Below are positions 37,466 through 46,851 of a stretch of DNA of 64,000 nucleotides, piece after piece. Positions within the stretch are counted from its first letter, which is position 1. The number at the start of each line of letters is the position of its first letter. The notes beneath the pieces were generated by a model. That model ran no database searches, had not been told where the DNA came from, and saw only the letters and a program-made list of their open reading frames with translations. Source of the DNA: Nostocales cyanobacterium HT-58-2 (GTDB lineage Bacteria > Cyanobacteriota > Cyanobacteriia > Cyanobacteriales > Nostocaceae); contig CP019636.1 in NCBI GenBank assembly GCA_002163975.1, forward strand, positions 3,545,001 through 3,609,000. Direction: 5' to 3'. The position numbers and the translations under genes are program-made.

Positions 37466-39244
37466 CTAATTTTTAAAAGGAACTCGAATCAATTGATAAG
37501 CCCCGCTCTTACCTAAATTTTCGTAATCGGTTGGTTTTAACCCCATTTCCGGAAACTTTTGCTGCTGAGCAAGAACCAGCACTGAGGGGGGCTGTGCTGT
37601 CTTTTTAGCTTTTGTTTGAATATACTGTGCAGCAGTCGAAGACATTTTTATATAATTCACCTGACGATGAGTATAAAAAACGACAGTCGGTTTTTTGAAG
37701 CCTACCATGACCAATTCTTCACTGGGTCGTTGTGCTTGTACTGCGATCGCAGACAATTCTCTTAAAGGAAGCTGACGTTGTTGATCCATCAAAAATAAAC
37801 AAGGTGTAAGAACAAAAACCAAAAACGCCGCAAACCCCAACACATTCACAATTAATACAGGCTGGTAACGACGACGTATCAGTAAACCTGCCACTAAGAC
37901 AGCACAAAGGAGCCAAATCACACCTCCTATTGCTGGTAAACCTGACTGTTGAAGCAACTGACGGAAGTCGGGTGCAGCTGGATCAATACCTATTAACTGG
38001 GGAACGTAAAACAGCGCCACTGCTAGTGCTGATAAAAATACGACATTCACCCAACCTGTCCAGAGGAGGGGAGCGGAGGTTATTATCCCTCGGCTTGCCT
38101 GTTTGTCTTCTTCCCGTTTCCTTCCCTTCAACAAGTCACCCCACAGCAGTGCTACCAAAATTGCTGCTGCTGGCATTAAAGGCAACACGTAGCTAGGGAG
38201 TTTGGTGACAGCGATGGTGAAAAAGCCAAAAATACCAATAAACCAGAAAAAGGCGAATAAACCAAGTTGGCTAGAGCGCTCTTGCGATCGCCAATAACTT
38301 CGCTGCCAAAATTTGAGCCTTGCCATTGCTAAAGGCAAGTACACAGAGTATGGTGCAAAGCCCAGCACCACAACTAGAAAGTAAAAATACCAAGGAGCTG
38401 AGTGTTTATTAACCACACTTGTAAAACGTTCAACATTGTGGTAGCCAAAAAACGAGTTAATATAATTTTCCCCATTGCGCCAAATAACCAACACATACCA
38501 AGGAACTGATAAGCATAGGGTAATAAGCAAACCCGTGAGGGGACGCATTTCCCGCAAAATTTCTTTTGCGTTTCCTAAGTAAAGCAAAAATATGCCGATA
38601 ATCAGACCAGGTAAGACAATTCCCACTGGTCCTTTTGTTAAAATCGCACCAGCAATGAGTACATAGAAAGCCATGTACCACGGCGCTTTCACTTCGGATT
38701 TTTGGGGTTGGGCATACCCAAGAAAAAAGCATAACAAGGCTGAGTCCATGCACCCAACAAGCAGCATATCCGAAACACCCGTTCTCCCCCAGACAATGAT
38801 TTCTGGGCTCAACGCCATGACAGCGGCTCCTAAAGCAGCTGTTAACCAGCGTCGAGTCGGGCGAATCATCTGCTCTAGGTCATCTTGTCTTGCCAAATGC
38901 CACTGAATAGTGTACAATAACAAGCTCATTAGCCCGAATGCAGCCAGCGCCGAAGGCAAACGTACCGCCCATTCATTGACTCCAAGGATTGAGTAGGCGA
39001 TCGCCTGACACCAGTAAATTAAAGCAGGTTTATCAAAACGAGTTTCGCCATTGAAGAACGGGGTGATCCAATCACCTGTGACAAACATTTGGCGGGAGGC
39101 TTCAGCAAAAAGTGGCTCTGTCTCATCAATCAAGCCAATACTGCCTAAATGCCAAAAGAAGGCAGCCCCACCAATCAAAATTAACAATAGTATCGATAGA
39201 GCCACAGCGAGGGCTGGACGCTTGCCTATATAGTCATTAGTCAT
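37466..39244 (-). CDS. Glycosyltransferase family 39-type (ArnT-like) membrane protein
   Basis: 592 aa with about 11 membrane helices. The N-terminal loop has DETEPLFAEASRQMFVTGDWITPFFNGETRFDKPALIYW, whose acidic residues mark the polyprenyl-phosphate sugar transferases (GT-C fold). Such enzymes move a sugar or aminosugar from undecaprenyl phosphate to lipids or proteins on the outer face of the plasma membrane. The acceptor is not deducible. It is convergent with the hybrid kinase. Confidence 0.85.
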   Translation of the reverse strand: MTNDYIGKRPALAVALSILLLILIGGAAFFWHLGSIGLIDETEPLFAEASRQMFVTGDWITPFFNGETRFDKPALIYWCQAIAYSILGVNEWAVRLPSALAAFGLMSLLLYTIQWHLARQDDLEQMIRPTRRWLTAALGAAVMALSPEIIVWGRTGVSDMLLVGCMDSALLCFFLGYAQPQKSEVKAPWYMAFYVLIAGAILTKGPVGIVLPGLIIGIFLLYLGNAKEILREMRPLTGLLITLCLSVPWYVLVIWRNGENYINSFFGYHNVERFTSVVNKHSAPWYFYFLVVVLGFAPYSVYLPLAMARLKFWQRSYWRSQERSSQLGLFAFFWFIGIFGFFTIAVTKLPSYVLPLMPAAAILVALLWGDLLKGRKREEDKQASRGIITSAPLLWTGWVNVVFLSALAVALFYVPQLIGIDPAAPDFRQLLQQSGLPAIGGVIWLLCAVLVAGLLIRRRYQPVLIVNVLGFAAFLVFVLTPCLFLMDQQRQLPLRELSAIAVQAQRPSEELVMVGFKKPTVVFYTHRQVNYIKMSSTAAQYIQTKAKKTAQPPSVLVLAQQQKFPEMGLKPTDYENLGKSGAYQLIRVPFKN

Positions 39245-39296
39245 TCGTGATTAGTCACAAGTCAATAGTCCAAATGCTAAAGTGACATCATCCCAG

Positions 39297-39318
39297 CGCT
39301 AACCCTGCGGGTATAGCG
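39297..39318 (-). ncRNA. Hairpin at the TnpB end, likely part of the omega RNA/right end
   Basis: The arms CGCTA/TAGCG and CCC/GGG with a 3-base loop span the tnpB stop codon. In IS200/IS605 elements the RNA guide scaffold covers the 3' end of tnpB and the element right end, with the guide taken from flanking DNA. This hairpin fits that arrangement. Exact RNA borders cannot be set by eye. Confidence 0.45.
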
Positions 39319-40576
39319 GGGGCTTCCCAACCTCGCGATCAGGTATTCCTGCCCCACGCCACTTATCTAGGTCATAGACCCCCGACAGACCGACTTGACA
39401 GGCGCTTTCGTTTCGCCAGAGTCCCTGGCTACTTACTTGTTCTAGTCCACGATGCAAAATCATCTCTGCCGCTGCATGGTCACGATGAGTCCGATACCCA
39501 CACTCAGGACAATGATGCTCTCTGATTTCCAGCTCCTTGCTGACGGTGGCAAGGCAGTGAGGGCAAATTTGGCTAGTGCCGTTAGGGTTAACCTTGGCGA
39601 AGTACACCCCCCGTTTCCAGCACACCCATTCGGTCAGTGAGAGGAACTGTCCAAAAGCAGCATCTACGCAATCTTTACACAGCATTCCTCTGGTCAAACC
39701 TTTGGTATTGAGGCCTTCTGCAAAAATGGTTTGTGCTTGGTCGCAAAGCTTATGCGCTGTTTTCAGGTGAAAGTCTTTGCGACGGTTAGCAATCCGATGG
39801 TGCATTCTTGCAACTTCAATTTGCGCTTTCTCCCAATTGTTAGAACCCTTCTGTTTTCTGGCCGCTCTGCGTTGCAGCAATTTCAGCTTGCGTTGCACGA
39901 AAGTGAAAAACTTAGGACGTTGTTGGAAGCTGCCATCCGAAGCAGTCAAGAATCGCTCCAAACCAAGGTCAATTCCAATGGCACGACCATGAACCGGAGT
40001 ATCGGGAACCAACACATCCGACTCAATTGTGATTACCACGTACCATTGAGTCCCCCTCACCTTGGACAGAACCCGCACTTGCTTCACCTTGAATCCGTCA
40101 GGTATGGGGCGATGCAGATTAATAGGCATCTCACCAATTTTCGGCAACTTGATGTTGAAATCGTTGATGGGATTGTCCTTGAACTGAGGAAACACAAAAG
40201 ATTTGAATTGACCAAACTTTTTGAACCGTGGGAACCCATATCCCCGTTTTTGAAAAACTTCCCAGGTATCATGCAGTCTACGAATCGTAGTTTGCAAAAC
40301 CTGAGAATGCACCTTACCCAAGTGCGGGAAGTCCTTCTTCGCTTTGGGAAGATTGTTTTGCTGGCGATGATAGGACGGGAAGGATTGATTGGCAGGAATA
40401 ATGTATTCCTTCTCCAGCGAACACCGCTCCACTGGACACTTACGCGAAGCAATCCAGTCTTTGAGTTCGCGCAAAGCATAGTTATATACGCCTCTGCACG
40501 TCTCAAGCCATTCGAGCAGTTCAGTTTGCTGATGGCTATCTGGATAGATTCGGTAGGTATAGTTCATTGTCAGCAT
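39299..40576 (-). CDS. tnpB: TnpB, IS200/IS605-type RNA-guided nuclease
   Basis: 425 aa. The N-terminal wedge domain (YTYRIYPDSHQQTELLEWLETCRGVYNYAL) is complete. RuvC residues are Asp203 in GIDLGLE, Glu287 in IFAEGLN, and Asp366 in HRDHAAAEM. The zinc finger has Cys338, 341, 356 and 359. An intact nuclease is therefore predicted. No TnpA gene lies beside it, so it is a stand-alone copy. Two start codons (40576, 40567) are close together. A 40-residue C-terminal extension goes past the zinc finger. Confidence 0.93.
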   Translation of the reverse strand: MLTMNYTYRIYPDSHQQTELLEWLETCRGVYNYALRELKDWIASRKCPVERCSLEKEYIIPANQSFPSYHRQQNNLPKAKKDFPHLGKVHSQVLQTTIRRLHDTWEVFQKRGYGFPRFKKFGQFKSFVFPQFKDNPINDFNIKLPKIGEMPINLHRPIPDGFKVKQVRVLSKVRGTQWYVVITIESDVLVPDTPVHGRAIGIDLGLERFLTASDGSFQQRPKFFTFVQRKLKLLQRRAARKQKGSNNWEKAQIEVARMHHRIANRRKDFHLKTAHKLCDQAQTIFAEGLNTKGLTRGMLCKDCVDAAFGQFLSLTEWVCWKRGVYFAKVNPNGTSQICPHCLATVSKELEIREHHCPECGYRTHRDHAAAEMILHRGLEQVSSQGLWRNESACQVGLSGVYDLDKWRGAGIPDREVGKPPLYPQG

Positions 40577-40843
40577 GGCTATAGTTTACCGCAAGCTAGT
40601 GTCTGTGGTAAATGCTTGTCTGCTTCCCATTGAGGCAAATTGACAAGCGTGAGGAGTCCATGTATCTCGACCTTGATGCTTTCCTTCCCTTCGGGACGCA
40701 CTCGCGTTCGGAACGCTCTGCGAAGGCAAACAGCGCAAGACTGATAGCTCCCCAAACCCCTCAATAGTTAATCAAGATGACTTTGGCTCAATTTTTTGGT
40801 TCCAGGGTTTCAAAACCTGGGACTCATGACCACTGAATCAGGA
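40577..40843. other. Spacer with inverted repeats upstream of tnpB
   Basis: TTTACC/GGTAAA near 40587-40613 and GCTTGTC/GACAAGC near 40615-40650 form inverted pairs that could be left-end hairpins of the tnpB element. Around 40680-40730 is a palindromic dispersed repeat (cccttcgggacgcactcgcg and relatives). I cannot place the exact left end. Confidence 0.4.
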
Positions 40844-41458
40844 CTAAGGACTTAGGATGAGTTGCCATTCTTTGCTTTGGGAATTCCAACTTGGTGAAGA
40901 TGTTTCGCCAACAACATATGGACCCCAGTAGCGACGAGAACCATCCTGTGCAAAGGCAACTAATATATCTCCTTTTTCCAGTTCTAAATTCCCATTAGGT
41001 AAAGCTAAAATCAGCCCCTTCTCACTACCTTCTTTGGGAGCAAAATCCCAATGTGCTGGGACGGCATCTTTCGTTTGTCCAGAGGAAGAGCCTTTCCCCA
41101 AAGAGCGCCGCGCCAGTAGAGCAAGGCGCACAGGTTGATTGGTTTGGTTGCTCATCCGTAAAGTTCCTTGATTGGCTGCTTTGCCACTTGAACCCTGATG
41201 ATATGTCATAACCTTGTTGAGAACCTCCCCACTGCTGCTTTCTACTTGATCATTTTTTGCGGATCTTGAATTGGATACAGTGGAAATAGATGATGATGCC
41301 GCGCTCTGTTCTGGATGTGTCTGAGCAGGCAGTAGAGAAGATGTTTCTTGTTCTGTTGACTCAAAGGATACATTTATCTGACGGCATCCCATTGGTAGAA
41401 AAAGCAGTCCCGATGAAAAAACAACCAGAACAGCGTAACGATACACTGGCGGTTTCAT
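40844..41458 (-). CDS. Probable lipoprotein, hypothetical
   Basis: 204 aa. A signal sequence with a lipobox-like PMGC near residue 25 precedes a Ser/Gln/Glu-rich disordered stretch. The C-terminal domain (LRMSNQTNQPVRLALLARRSL, HWDFAPKEGSEKGLILALPNGNLELEKGDILVAFAQDGSRRYWGPYVVGE) looks like a small beta-rich fold. I do not recognise the family. It is preceded by a long spacer with mobile-element remnants. Confidence 0.7.
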   Translation of the reverse strand: MKPPVYRYAVLVVFSSGLLFLPMGCRQINVSFESTEQETSSLLPAQTHPEQSAASSSISTVSNSRSAKNDQVESSSGEVLNKVMTYHQGSSGKAANQGTLRMSNQTNQPVRLALLARRSLGKGSSSGQTKDAVPAHWDFAPKEGSEKGLILALPNGNLELEKGDILVAFAQDGSRRYWGPYVVGETSSPSWNSQSKEWQLILSP

Positions 41459-41733
41459 AGTGATATGTTTTACTAATAATTATTTTTGAGTTGGGTAAGT
41501 AACAGCCTAGTTATGGTGTAGGCAATCTCAAGAAAGTTGCCCACCCAAGGCTCTCTGGGGACTAGTGCGTGAAATATAGCATGTATGGTTCTCTAAGCAA
41601 AACAGCAATGCTACTGCTTGCTGTCAAGAAAAGTATATATGTATATATATTGTATGGTTGTTGAAACCTAAGAGATACCCACAATACTATTTAAGCAAGC
41701 TTACGCTGTACGAGATATCCTCTATTTGACACT

Positions 41734-41787
41734 CCCACGGCTGTGTGAATATCGCGCTACGCGCTTATTCCCACTTAAAGCCGTGGG
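41734..41787 (-). repeat. IS200/IS605-type end hairpin
   Basis: CCCACGGCT (41734-41742) pairs with AGCCGTGGG (41779-41787), enclosing a second near-palindrome (GAATAtCGCGC and its match). The tttgacactccc just outside and the gaatcccacggc form fit right ends of cyanobacterial tnpB elements read on the minus strand. Confidence 0.6.
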
Positions 41788-41890
41788 ATTCTTGCTTCAC
41801 AGGGAGATCCAAAACGCCCCAAGGATGCTCCATACAGGAGCCAGTGCGTTGGGCGGGCAACGCCCGACTTGCAGCACCTGGCGTCAACGT
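41765..41890 (-). pseudogene. tnpB C-terminal remnant
   Basis: On the minus strand a frame of about 40 codons ends with a TAA at 41767-41765, translating to a C-terminus including MEHPWGVLDLPVKQESHGFKWE in part. This resembles the variable tail of cyanobacterial TnpB proteins, in which such a segment lies just before the end hairpin. No nuclease domain is left, so this is a decayed copy. Confidence 0.45.
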
Positions 41891-42111
41891 TTTAGATTAC
41901 TTTACCCTCGGCAAGCGTACACCGACTGCCCGACGGCGTTTTAAAAAGAGATTTTACGAAACTCTTGCTACGACTCCCACGTTTGCACGAGATTTAGGAT
42001 TTATACTACCAGGGTTCCGGATCAGGAGTTGTCCGCTTGACCTACTTCGTCTTTTTTATCTGCGCTTTCACGCTATAATTAGTATAGCAATAACATCTAA
42101 AGAGTAGCAAT

Positions 42112-42303
42112 ATGGGCGAAAAAAGATTAAAAAACATACCTATTCTTCACGATGAAATTAAACAAAGACGTACTATTGCTCTTACGGATACCGCTTATCA
42201 AGCTATTCGGGACGCTGCGAACGATGAAGGTGTTAGTTTATCTGAGTTTGTTGAGAAATGGGGACGGCAGCTAAAGCTGCAACGCATTCATCCATACGGC
42301 TAG
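42112..42303 (+). CDS. Small CopG/ribbon-helix-helix-like protein
   Basis: 63 aa (GEKRLKNIPILHDEIKQRR then TIALTDTAYQAIRDAANDEGVSLSEFVEKW). The short beta strand and two helices resemble ribbon-helix-helix regulators. It is paralogous to the gene at 55713. The last codons (RQLKLQRIHPYG) are made of hairpin DNA (42267-42280 and 42296-42310) typical of an IS200/IS605 end, so the native C-terminus was probably replaced. The likely role is DNA binding, but partner and target are unknown. Confidence 0.65.
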   Translation: MGEKRLKNIPILHDEIKQRRTIALTDTAYQAIRDAANDEGVSLSEFVEKWGRQLKLQRIHPYG

Positions 42304-42310
42304 AAGCCGT
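42267..42310 (+). repeat. Tandem hairpins of IS200/IS605 type
   Basis: GCAGCT/AGCTGC (42267-42280) and ACGGCT/AGCCGT (42296-42310) are adjacent perfect stems overlapping the end of the small gene and followed by gggctttctgctttc, a form common at ends of cyanobacterial IS200/IS605-like elements. Confidence 0.55.
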
Positions 42311-42479
42311 GGGCTTTCTGCTTTCAATGCTGTAAAAAAATTTTATCATTACTTGACTTTTCCTCCAAACAGGTGAATTGAGGAAAATTGCAGTTTCAAA
42401 TCCAAAACTCATAACGTAAACTCTTTTCTCCCTTGCTCGGGTGCCCCCTTGCTTTTTTGGTCTATTCGGAAGACTGTTC

Positions 42480-42812
42480 ATGCAAAATACACGTCTCAAC
42501 AACCTCTTTAATGCGATTGCACTGCGCTTAAGGCTATGGTTTTTCAATCCTTGGCGGCGGTTGTCAGTTCTAATAATTAGCTTCTTGCTCGGCTTTTTTC
42601 TGGGAAGCGCGGTTGCCACTACGGCAGGACAAACTGCTGAGTGGGACGTTGTTGTCGCTGGGTTTTTAGTCGTGTTGGTAGAAGTTGCTAACAGATTATT
42701 TTATAGTCGTAGCATACGAGAACGACAAGCTCTGTGGGTAGAATCTCTTAATTTCCTCAAAGTTGGTCTGACTTATAGCCTGTTTCTAGAAGCGTTTAAG
42801 CTTGGTTCCTAA
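42480..42812 (+). CDS. DUF565/Ycf20-like membrane protein
   Basis: 110 aa from the ATG at 42480; 13 extra residues in the longer frame lack family similarity. Two membrane helices (SVLIISFLLGFFLGSAVATTAG, WDVVVAGFLVVLVEVANRLFY) and the arginine-rich N-terminus (LRLWFFNPWRRLS) fit the Ycf20 family of cyanobacteria and plastids, linked in plants and algae to photoprotective quenching. Its TAA stop overlaps the ATG of the next gene by one base, indicating translational coupling with glycerate kinase. Confidence 0.8.
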   Translation: MQNTRLNNLFNAIALRLRLWFFNPWRRLSVLIISFLLGFFLGSAVATTAGQTAEWDVVVAGFLVVLVEVANRLFYSRSIRERQALWVESLNFLKVGLTYSLFLEAFKLGS

Positions 42813-43645
42813 TGACAAATGACAATGATTTTTGGCTCTCTTTGGCAAGACAATTTGCATCTTATCGCCAACAGTTGGGGCGTCCTTTCATACAAGGTAT
42901 TTTAGGAGCACAAGGAACAGGCAAAACGACAATGTGTGGAATTCTGTGCTTGATTCTCAAACAGTTGGGATACCGCACCCTTAGTCTATCTCTGGATGAT
43001 TTGTACAAAACATATGATGAGCGCTTGGCATTAAAACAGAAAGACCCGCGCTTGATTTGGCGTGGTCCACCAGGAACACACGATGTAGAACTGGGTTTAA
43101 CTGTACTTAACCAGATTCGTGAATGCAAAAGCCCAGTCGCTGTACCCCGCTTTGATAAATCTCTGTATGCGGGTGCTGGCGATAGAATGGCTCCGGAAGT
43201 CGTAGAGAATGTGGATATTGTTTTATTTGAAGGTTGGTTTGTAGGGGTGCGACCTATTGATCCTGCTGCATTTGATACCGCGCCGCCCCCCATCTTCACA
43301 GTTGAGGATAGGGAGTTTGCCCGTGAGATAAATAACAAACTCAACGACTATCTACCACTGTGGGAGCTGTTGGATAGTTTAATTGTGCTACATCCTAAAG
43401 ATTACCGTCTTTCCTTAGAGTGGCGTCAGCAGGCAGAAAGGCAAATGATTGCTGCTGGGAAGCCAGGGATGAGTGAACAAGAGGTAGAGCCATTTGTTCA
43501 TTACTTTTGGCGTTCTCTACACCCGGAATTGTTCATAACTCCGTTGGTAAAGTCGCCTACATTCGTTGATTTAGTGATTGAGATCAATTACGATCACTCA
43601 TTTGGTAAGGTCTACCGACCCAACCATATACCCAACGATATTTAG
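42812..43645 (+). CDS. D-glycerate 3-kinase (GLYK type)
   Basis: 277 aa P-loop kinase producing 3-phosphoglycerate from glycerate, the last step of photorespiration. Walker A is GAQGTGKTT (about residues 32-40); the family segment SLDDLYKTYDERLAL and GPPGTHDVELG are also visible. A DIVLFEGWFVG motif corresponds to Walker B. This class III kinase is the form used by cyanobacteria and plants. It is coupled to the Ycf20-like gene by a 1-base overlap and ends one base before the convergent methyltransferase-like gene. Confidence 0.9.
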   Translation: MTNDNDFWLSLARQFASYRQQLGRPFIQGILGAQGTGKTTMCGILCLILKQLGYRTLSLSLDDLYKTYDERLALKQKDPRLIWRGPPGTHDVELGLTVLNQIRECKSPVAVPRFDKSLYAGAGDRMAPEVVENVDIVLFEGWFVGVRPIDPAAFDTAPPPIFTVEDREFAREINNKLNDYLPLWELLDSLIVLHPKDYRLSLEWRQQAERQMIAAGKPGMSEQEVEPFVHYFWRSLHPELFITPLVKSPTFVDLVIEINYDHSFGKVYRPNHIPNDI

Positions 43646-43646
43646 T

Positions 43647-44300
43647 TTATTTTGCCGCTGGCTTTTTATAGAAATGGAATGTATGCTTGGTTTCTGTATT
43701 CGGTGTTAAGTACTCAGCAGTGGACAAAGGCTGAAAGAAATAGGGATCGAATCTTTTCAAATTTTCACACTCTGTCGTTACAGGAAAAGGTGTATACTGA
43801 GGGACATTATTCCAACCAAAGACTAGAATACCTCCTTCACGGAGAGCTTGAAAGCATTGGTCAAATGACTCTTCAGTATCCTTCTTGGTATTAATTCCGT
43901 GTCCAAAGACGCCATTATGAATAATGACATCAAAATAATGACTTTGTATATGAAGCTCTAAGTTCTGAAGACTATCAACAATATGGTTTTTAGAACCATA
44001 TCTTTTTTTCCATTCCTCAATTTCTATTGTCCAATATTCTTTATTTTTAAATAATTTCCTGTAAGGTTTAGTATACCAATCACACCCCACAAAAAGTATT
44101 TTTTGATATTCAGAATGGGAGATAAAGTAAGGAATAATTCTATCTTCCAATACCAGGCGATCAGGAGAATTGAGATACAAATCAAATCCGCGAAATCGAC
44201 CTACTGAAAGTTGATAGAAGAAATACTTAATTCTACCAACAAGCTTGCGAACCAAGACAGACGGGTTCCATATCGCCTTTGCTTGTGCCATTCTCTTCAA
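43647..44300 (-). CDS. Class I SAM methyltransferase-like protein
   Basis: 217 aa. The SAM-binding fold is seen in ILFVGCDWYTKPY (motif I), FDVIIHNGVFGHGINTKKD, and LREGGILVFGWNN (motif IV/post-I type). The N-terminal 50 residues, basic, are outside the fold. The substrate cannot be deduced. Start may be ATG 44300 or 44291. It is convergent with glycerate kinase; nothing else provides context. Confidence 0.7.
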   Translation of the reverse strand: MKRMAQAKAIWNPSVLVRKLVGRIKYFFYQLSVGRFRGFDLYLNSPDRLVLEDRIIPYFISHSEYQKILFVGCDWYTKPYRKLFKNKEYWTIEIEEWKKRYGSKNHIVDSLQNLELHIQSHYFDVIIHNGVFGHGINTKKDTEESFDQCFQALREGGILVFGWNNVPQYTPFPVTTECENLKRFDPYFFQPLSTAEYLTPNTETKHTFHFYKKPAAK

Positions 44301-44608
44301 ATTTTATAAGGGTAGATACAAACTAGCGTAAAAAAGAATACATTCATCCAGTAGTCTGCAAAGAAATTATACTTTGATTTGTTTAAACATTGTTTAAGAA
44401 AAACCCAATTTTGAGAAAAAATGTGAAAAATCACTCAATAAAGGCACATGGAGGCGTAAGACTCTGCGCTTCTACAGTCTTAAATAAGTAGGATGAGTTC
44501 TTCTGGCAGATAACAAGCTAAGTACTAGCGAAAAACATAGATAAATGTTCTTGCTAACATATACCCTACTTCTTTAAGCACACATAGGTTTACAGTCAGT
44601 TTGTCTTA
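44301..44608. other. AT-rich intergenic spacer
   Basis: 308 bp with no gene seen. It contains a small inverted pair, agact/agtct, near 44459-44480, and AT-rich sequence consistent with a promoter for the methyltransferase-like gene. Nothing else stands out. Confidence 0.4.
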
Positions 44609-46066
44609 CTAATCTCCCGATTGAATACGCTTGATTAATTCATAAAAAGGTTGCCAATTATCTTCCTGAGCAATTGGTTCCCAAATCGATTCAATGACTG
44701 GTCTTAGTATCACAGTCTTAGGATTGTAACGAGCTAGAGTTTGGGAAATAATATTGATTTGCTCAGGATCAAAATTATTTAAGAGTTTATGGTACAGTAT
44801 ACACCAATTATCAAAAATTTCTGATGCCCCTGATACTGGTACAATCTCTGATTCTGTCATAATCAAGCCGGGCTCATCTCGCCATTTTAATGAAAAGGTG
44901 CGAACCATTTCGTAAAAGAACTGGTGATAGCCGACTTTGCTATCTTGCAAAAATTGAATCGTTAGGTTTAAAAGTTCATCTGCTTCTGGATGTGACAACT
45001 CCTCAAAACCCAACTTTTTCAACATCAAAAAGCGGTATTCGCTATGATGATGCTCATCAAATCGTGCTAATCCAGCTTGCATATCAGCTGGATCAATGAC
45101 AGCTTTTAGTGCTTCCTGGAGTGTTTCTAAATTCCACTTACAAATACCAGGTTGATGAGTATAACAATAGCGTCCATAATAATCGAAATAGGCAGCGGTA
45201 AAGTAGGGTTGGTAACTAGGAATGAACGCATAGGGACCGTAATCAAAACTCTCCCCTGTGATTGACATATTATCTGTGTTTAGCACGGCATGACAAAAAC
45301 CAGCCGCCATCCACTGTGCGACTAATTCGGCTGTCCGTTTGACTAAATCTGCATAAAATAGACTGTACTTATCTTTTTCATGCACTAAATGTGTATAGTA
45401 CTGCTCAATCACATGGTCTAATAACTTTTGGGTCAAATCCGGACGCCGCAAATAGTGTAGTCGTTCAAAAGTACCAAATCGAATGTGCGATCGCCCCATC
45501 CTGACAATCACTGACGAACGCGTGGGAGAAACTTCATCACCGCGCCACAGAGATAAGCCTGTTTCAATCATACTCAAACAGCGTGAAGTCCTTACACCCA
45601 GCTGATGTAACATCTCCGCAGCAAGAACTTCCCTAACTCCGCCCTTGAGTGTCAGCATACCATCTCCACCACGGGAGTAAGGAGTTTTACCAGAACCTTT
45701 TGTGCCAAAGTCGTACAGTTCGCCATCAGTACCACGTACTTGTCCGTAGAGAAAACCTCGACCATCACCTAAAAAAGGGTTATACTCACCAAATTGATAG
45801 CCGTGGTAACGCAGTGCTAAAAGTGGTTTTCGTTCCTCAAATTTGCCAAAGGCTGAGATAAAATGTTCGTCTTTAACTCGTTGTGGATCTAGTTCTAAAC
45901 GGGATAAGAGTGCATCATTACGCCAACGCAAAATATGTTGAGGGAATTCTGCTGCGGCGACTTCATCGTAGTAGTCTTCTCCCAAAGATTCAAGGGCTGG
46001 TTCGTAGCGAAGGTTGAGAAAAGGATTGGTAGAATGCGTGTTGTTTAGAGTATCAGCCAAAGTCAT
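44609..46066 (-). CDS. selO: SelO family protein adenylyltransferase (YdiU/UPF0061)
   Basis: 485 aa pseudokinase-fold enzyme that transfers AMP to Ser, Thr or Tyr residues of proteins, linked to redox homeostasis. Typical segments are [35 protein letters not shown] (ATP loop), [15 protein letters not shown], and [19 protein letters not shown] with the metal-binding Asn/Asp. The C-terminal redox Cys found in E. coli SelO is not present (it ends RIQSGD). It stands alone on the minus strand, 73 bp from the GNAT gene. Confidence 0.92.
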   Translation of the reverse strand: MTLADTLNNTHSTNPFLNLRYEPALESLGEDYYDEVAAAEFPQHILRWRNDALLSRLELDPQRVKDEHFISAFGKFEERKPLLALRYHGYQFGEYNPFLGDGRGFLYGQVRGTDGELYDFGTKGSGKTPYSRGGDGMLTLKGGVREVLAAEMLHQLGVRTSRCLSMIETGLSLWRGDEVSPTRSSVIVRMGRSHIRFGTFERLHYLRRPDLTQKLLDHVIEQYYTHLVHEKDKYSLFYADLVKRTAELVAQWMAAGFCHAVLNTDNMSITGESFDYGPYAFIPSYQPYFTAAYFDYYGRYCYTHQPGICKWNLETLQEALKAVIDPADMQAGLARFDEHHHSEYRFLMLKKLGFEELSHPEADELLNLTIQFLQDSKVGYHQFFYEMVRTFSLKWRDEPGLIMTESEIVPVSGASEIFDNWCILYHKLLNNFDPEQINIISQTLARYNPKTVILRPVIESIWEPIAQEDNWQPFYELIKRIQSGD

Positions 46067-46139
46067 CAGATTTATCCAAAATTGTTGTTGAGTAAGTCCA
46101 GTTGAGTTTTCAATCCTTAAGAATGAGTTCTGTAAAAAC

Positions 46140-46712
46140 TTATGGGTTTGCTTGCCAGTTTAGATTGGTGATACTTGTAAGAATATGGTCTTGCCATTTT
46201 CCATTAATCAAGAGATAGTCCCTGGCATAACCTTCCACAACAAATCCTAACTTTTTAAGGACATTGCCACTGCGCTGGTTGTGAGGCATATAATTTGCCA
46301 TGATTCGGTGCATCTTTAATTCTTGAAATACATAGGAAATGGCTGCTTGCAGTGCTTCTGTCATATAACCTTTTCTTTGTTCAGATTCTGCAAGACCGTA
46401 TCCTACATTACAGTACTGAGCAGATCTTCTGACAAAATTACTAAAGTTGATAAATCCGATAATTATTTGTTGATCAGTTTTATAAAAAATAAATAATCTT
46501 AATGATATATCGTTAATAAATTCTAAATAGTTATTTTCTACCTGATTTTGCCAATAGTCTTCTGTAAAGAAATTATCAGACCAAAGAGGGCAAAATGGAG
46601 TAAAATACGCCTTATTTTCTCTATAAAATTTAAGTATTGCAGGTATATCGTCCTCGGTTCCAATTCTTAATAAGAGGCGCTCTGTTGTAATATTTGGTAG
46701 TTCTAATTCCAT
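46140..46712 (-). CDS. GNAT family acetyltransferase, RimJ/RimL-like
   Basis: 190 aa. The N-terminus ([20 protein letters not shown]) and acetyl-CoA loop region ([27 protein letters not shown]) match the RimJ/RimL subgroup; [25 protein letters not shown] is the conserved C-terminal motif. It could acetylate a ribosomal protein N-terminus or a small amine; the substrate is not evident. Confidence 0.88.
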   Translation of the reverse strand: MELELPNITTERLLLRIGTEDDIPAILKFYRENKAYFTPFCPLWSDNFFTEDYWQNQVENNYLEFINDISLRLFIFYKTDQQIIIGFINFSNFVRRSAQYCNVGYGLAESEQRKGYMTEALQAAISYVFQELKMHRIMANYMPHNQRSGNVLKKLGFVVEGYARDYLLINGKWQDHILTSITNLNWQANP

Positions 46713-46851
46713 AAACTACTGAAATTGGCTTACAAATTCATTACTCACCTTTCATAATTTAGCAGCAGTGCGGGGTGCTGTATTACCAAAATGAGATAGT
46801 TAATACGTGAGGAAGAGCTAAAATTATCCAAAAACCTCACAAAGGATAGAT

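Larger units (their letters stand above)
41459..42111. other. Spacer containing IS200/IS605 debris
   Basis: 653 bp without an intact gene. It includes an end hairpin at 41734-41787 and a tnpB 3' remnant at 41765-41890, followed by sequence leading to the small gene at 42112. A short AT run (tatatatgtatatat) lies near 41635-41650. No complete transposase is present. Confidence 0.5.

Noticed and set aside
39731..40633. 300-codon plus-strand frame
   Set aside because: It lies entirely antisense to the intact tnpB gene, and the product looks like a frame shadow with no recognisable domain.
43652..43894. 80-codon plus frame after glycerate kinase
   Set aside because: It is antisense to the methyltransferase-like gene, which has a clear fold signature.
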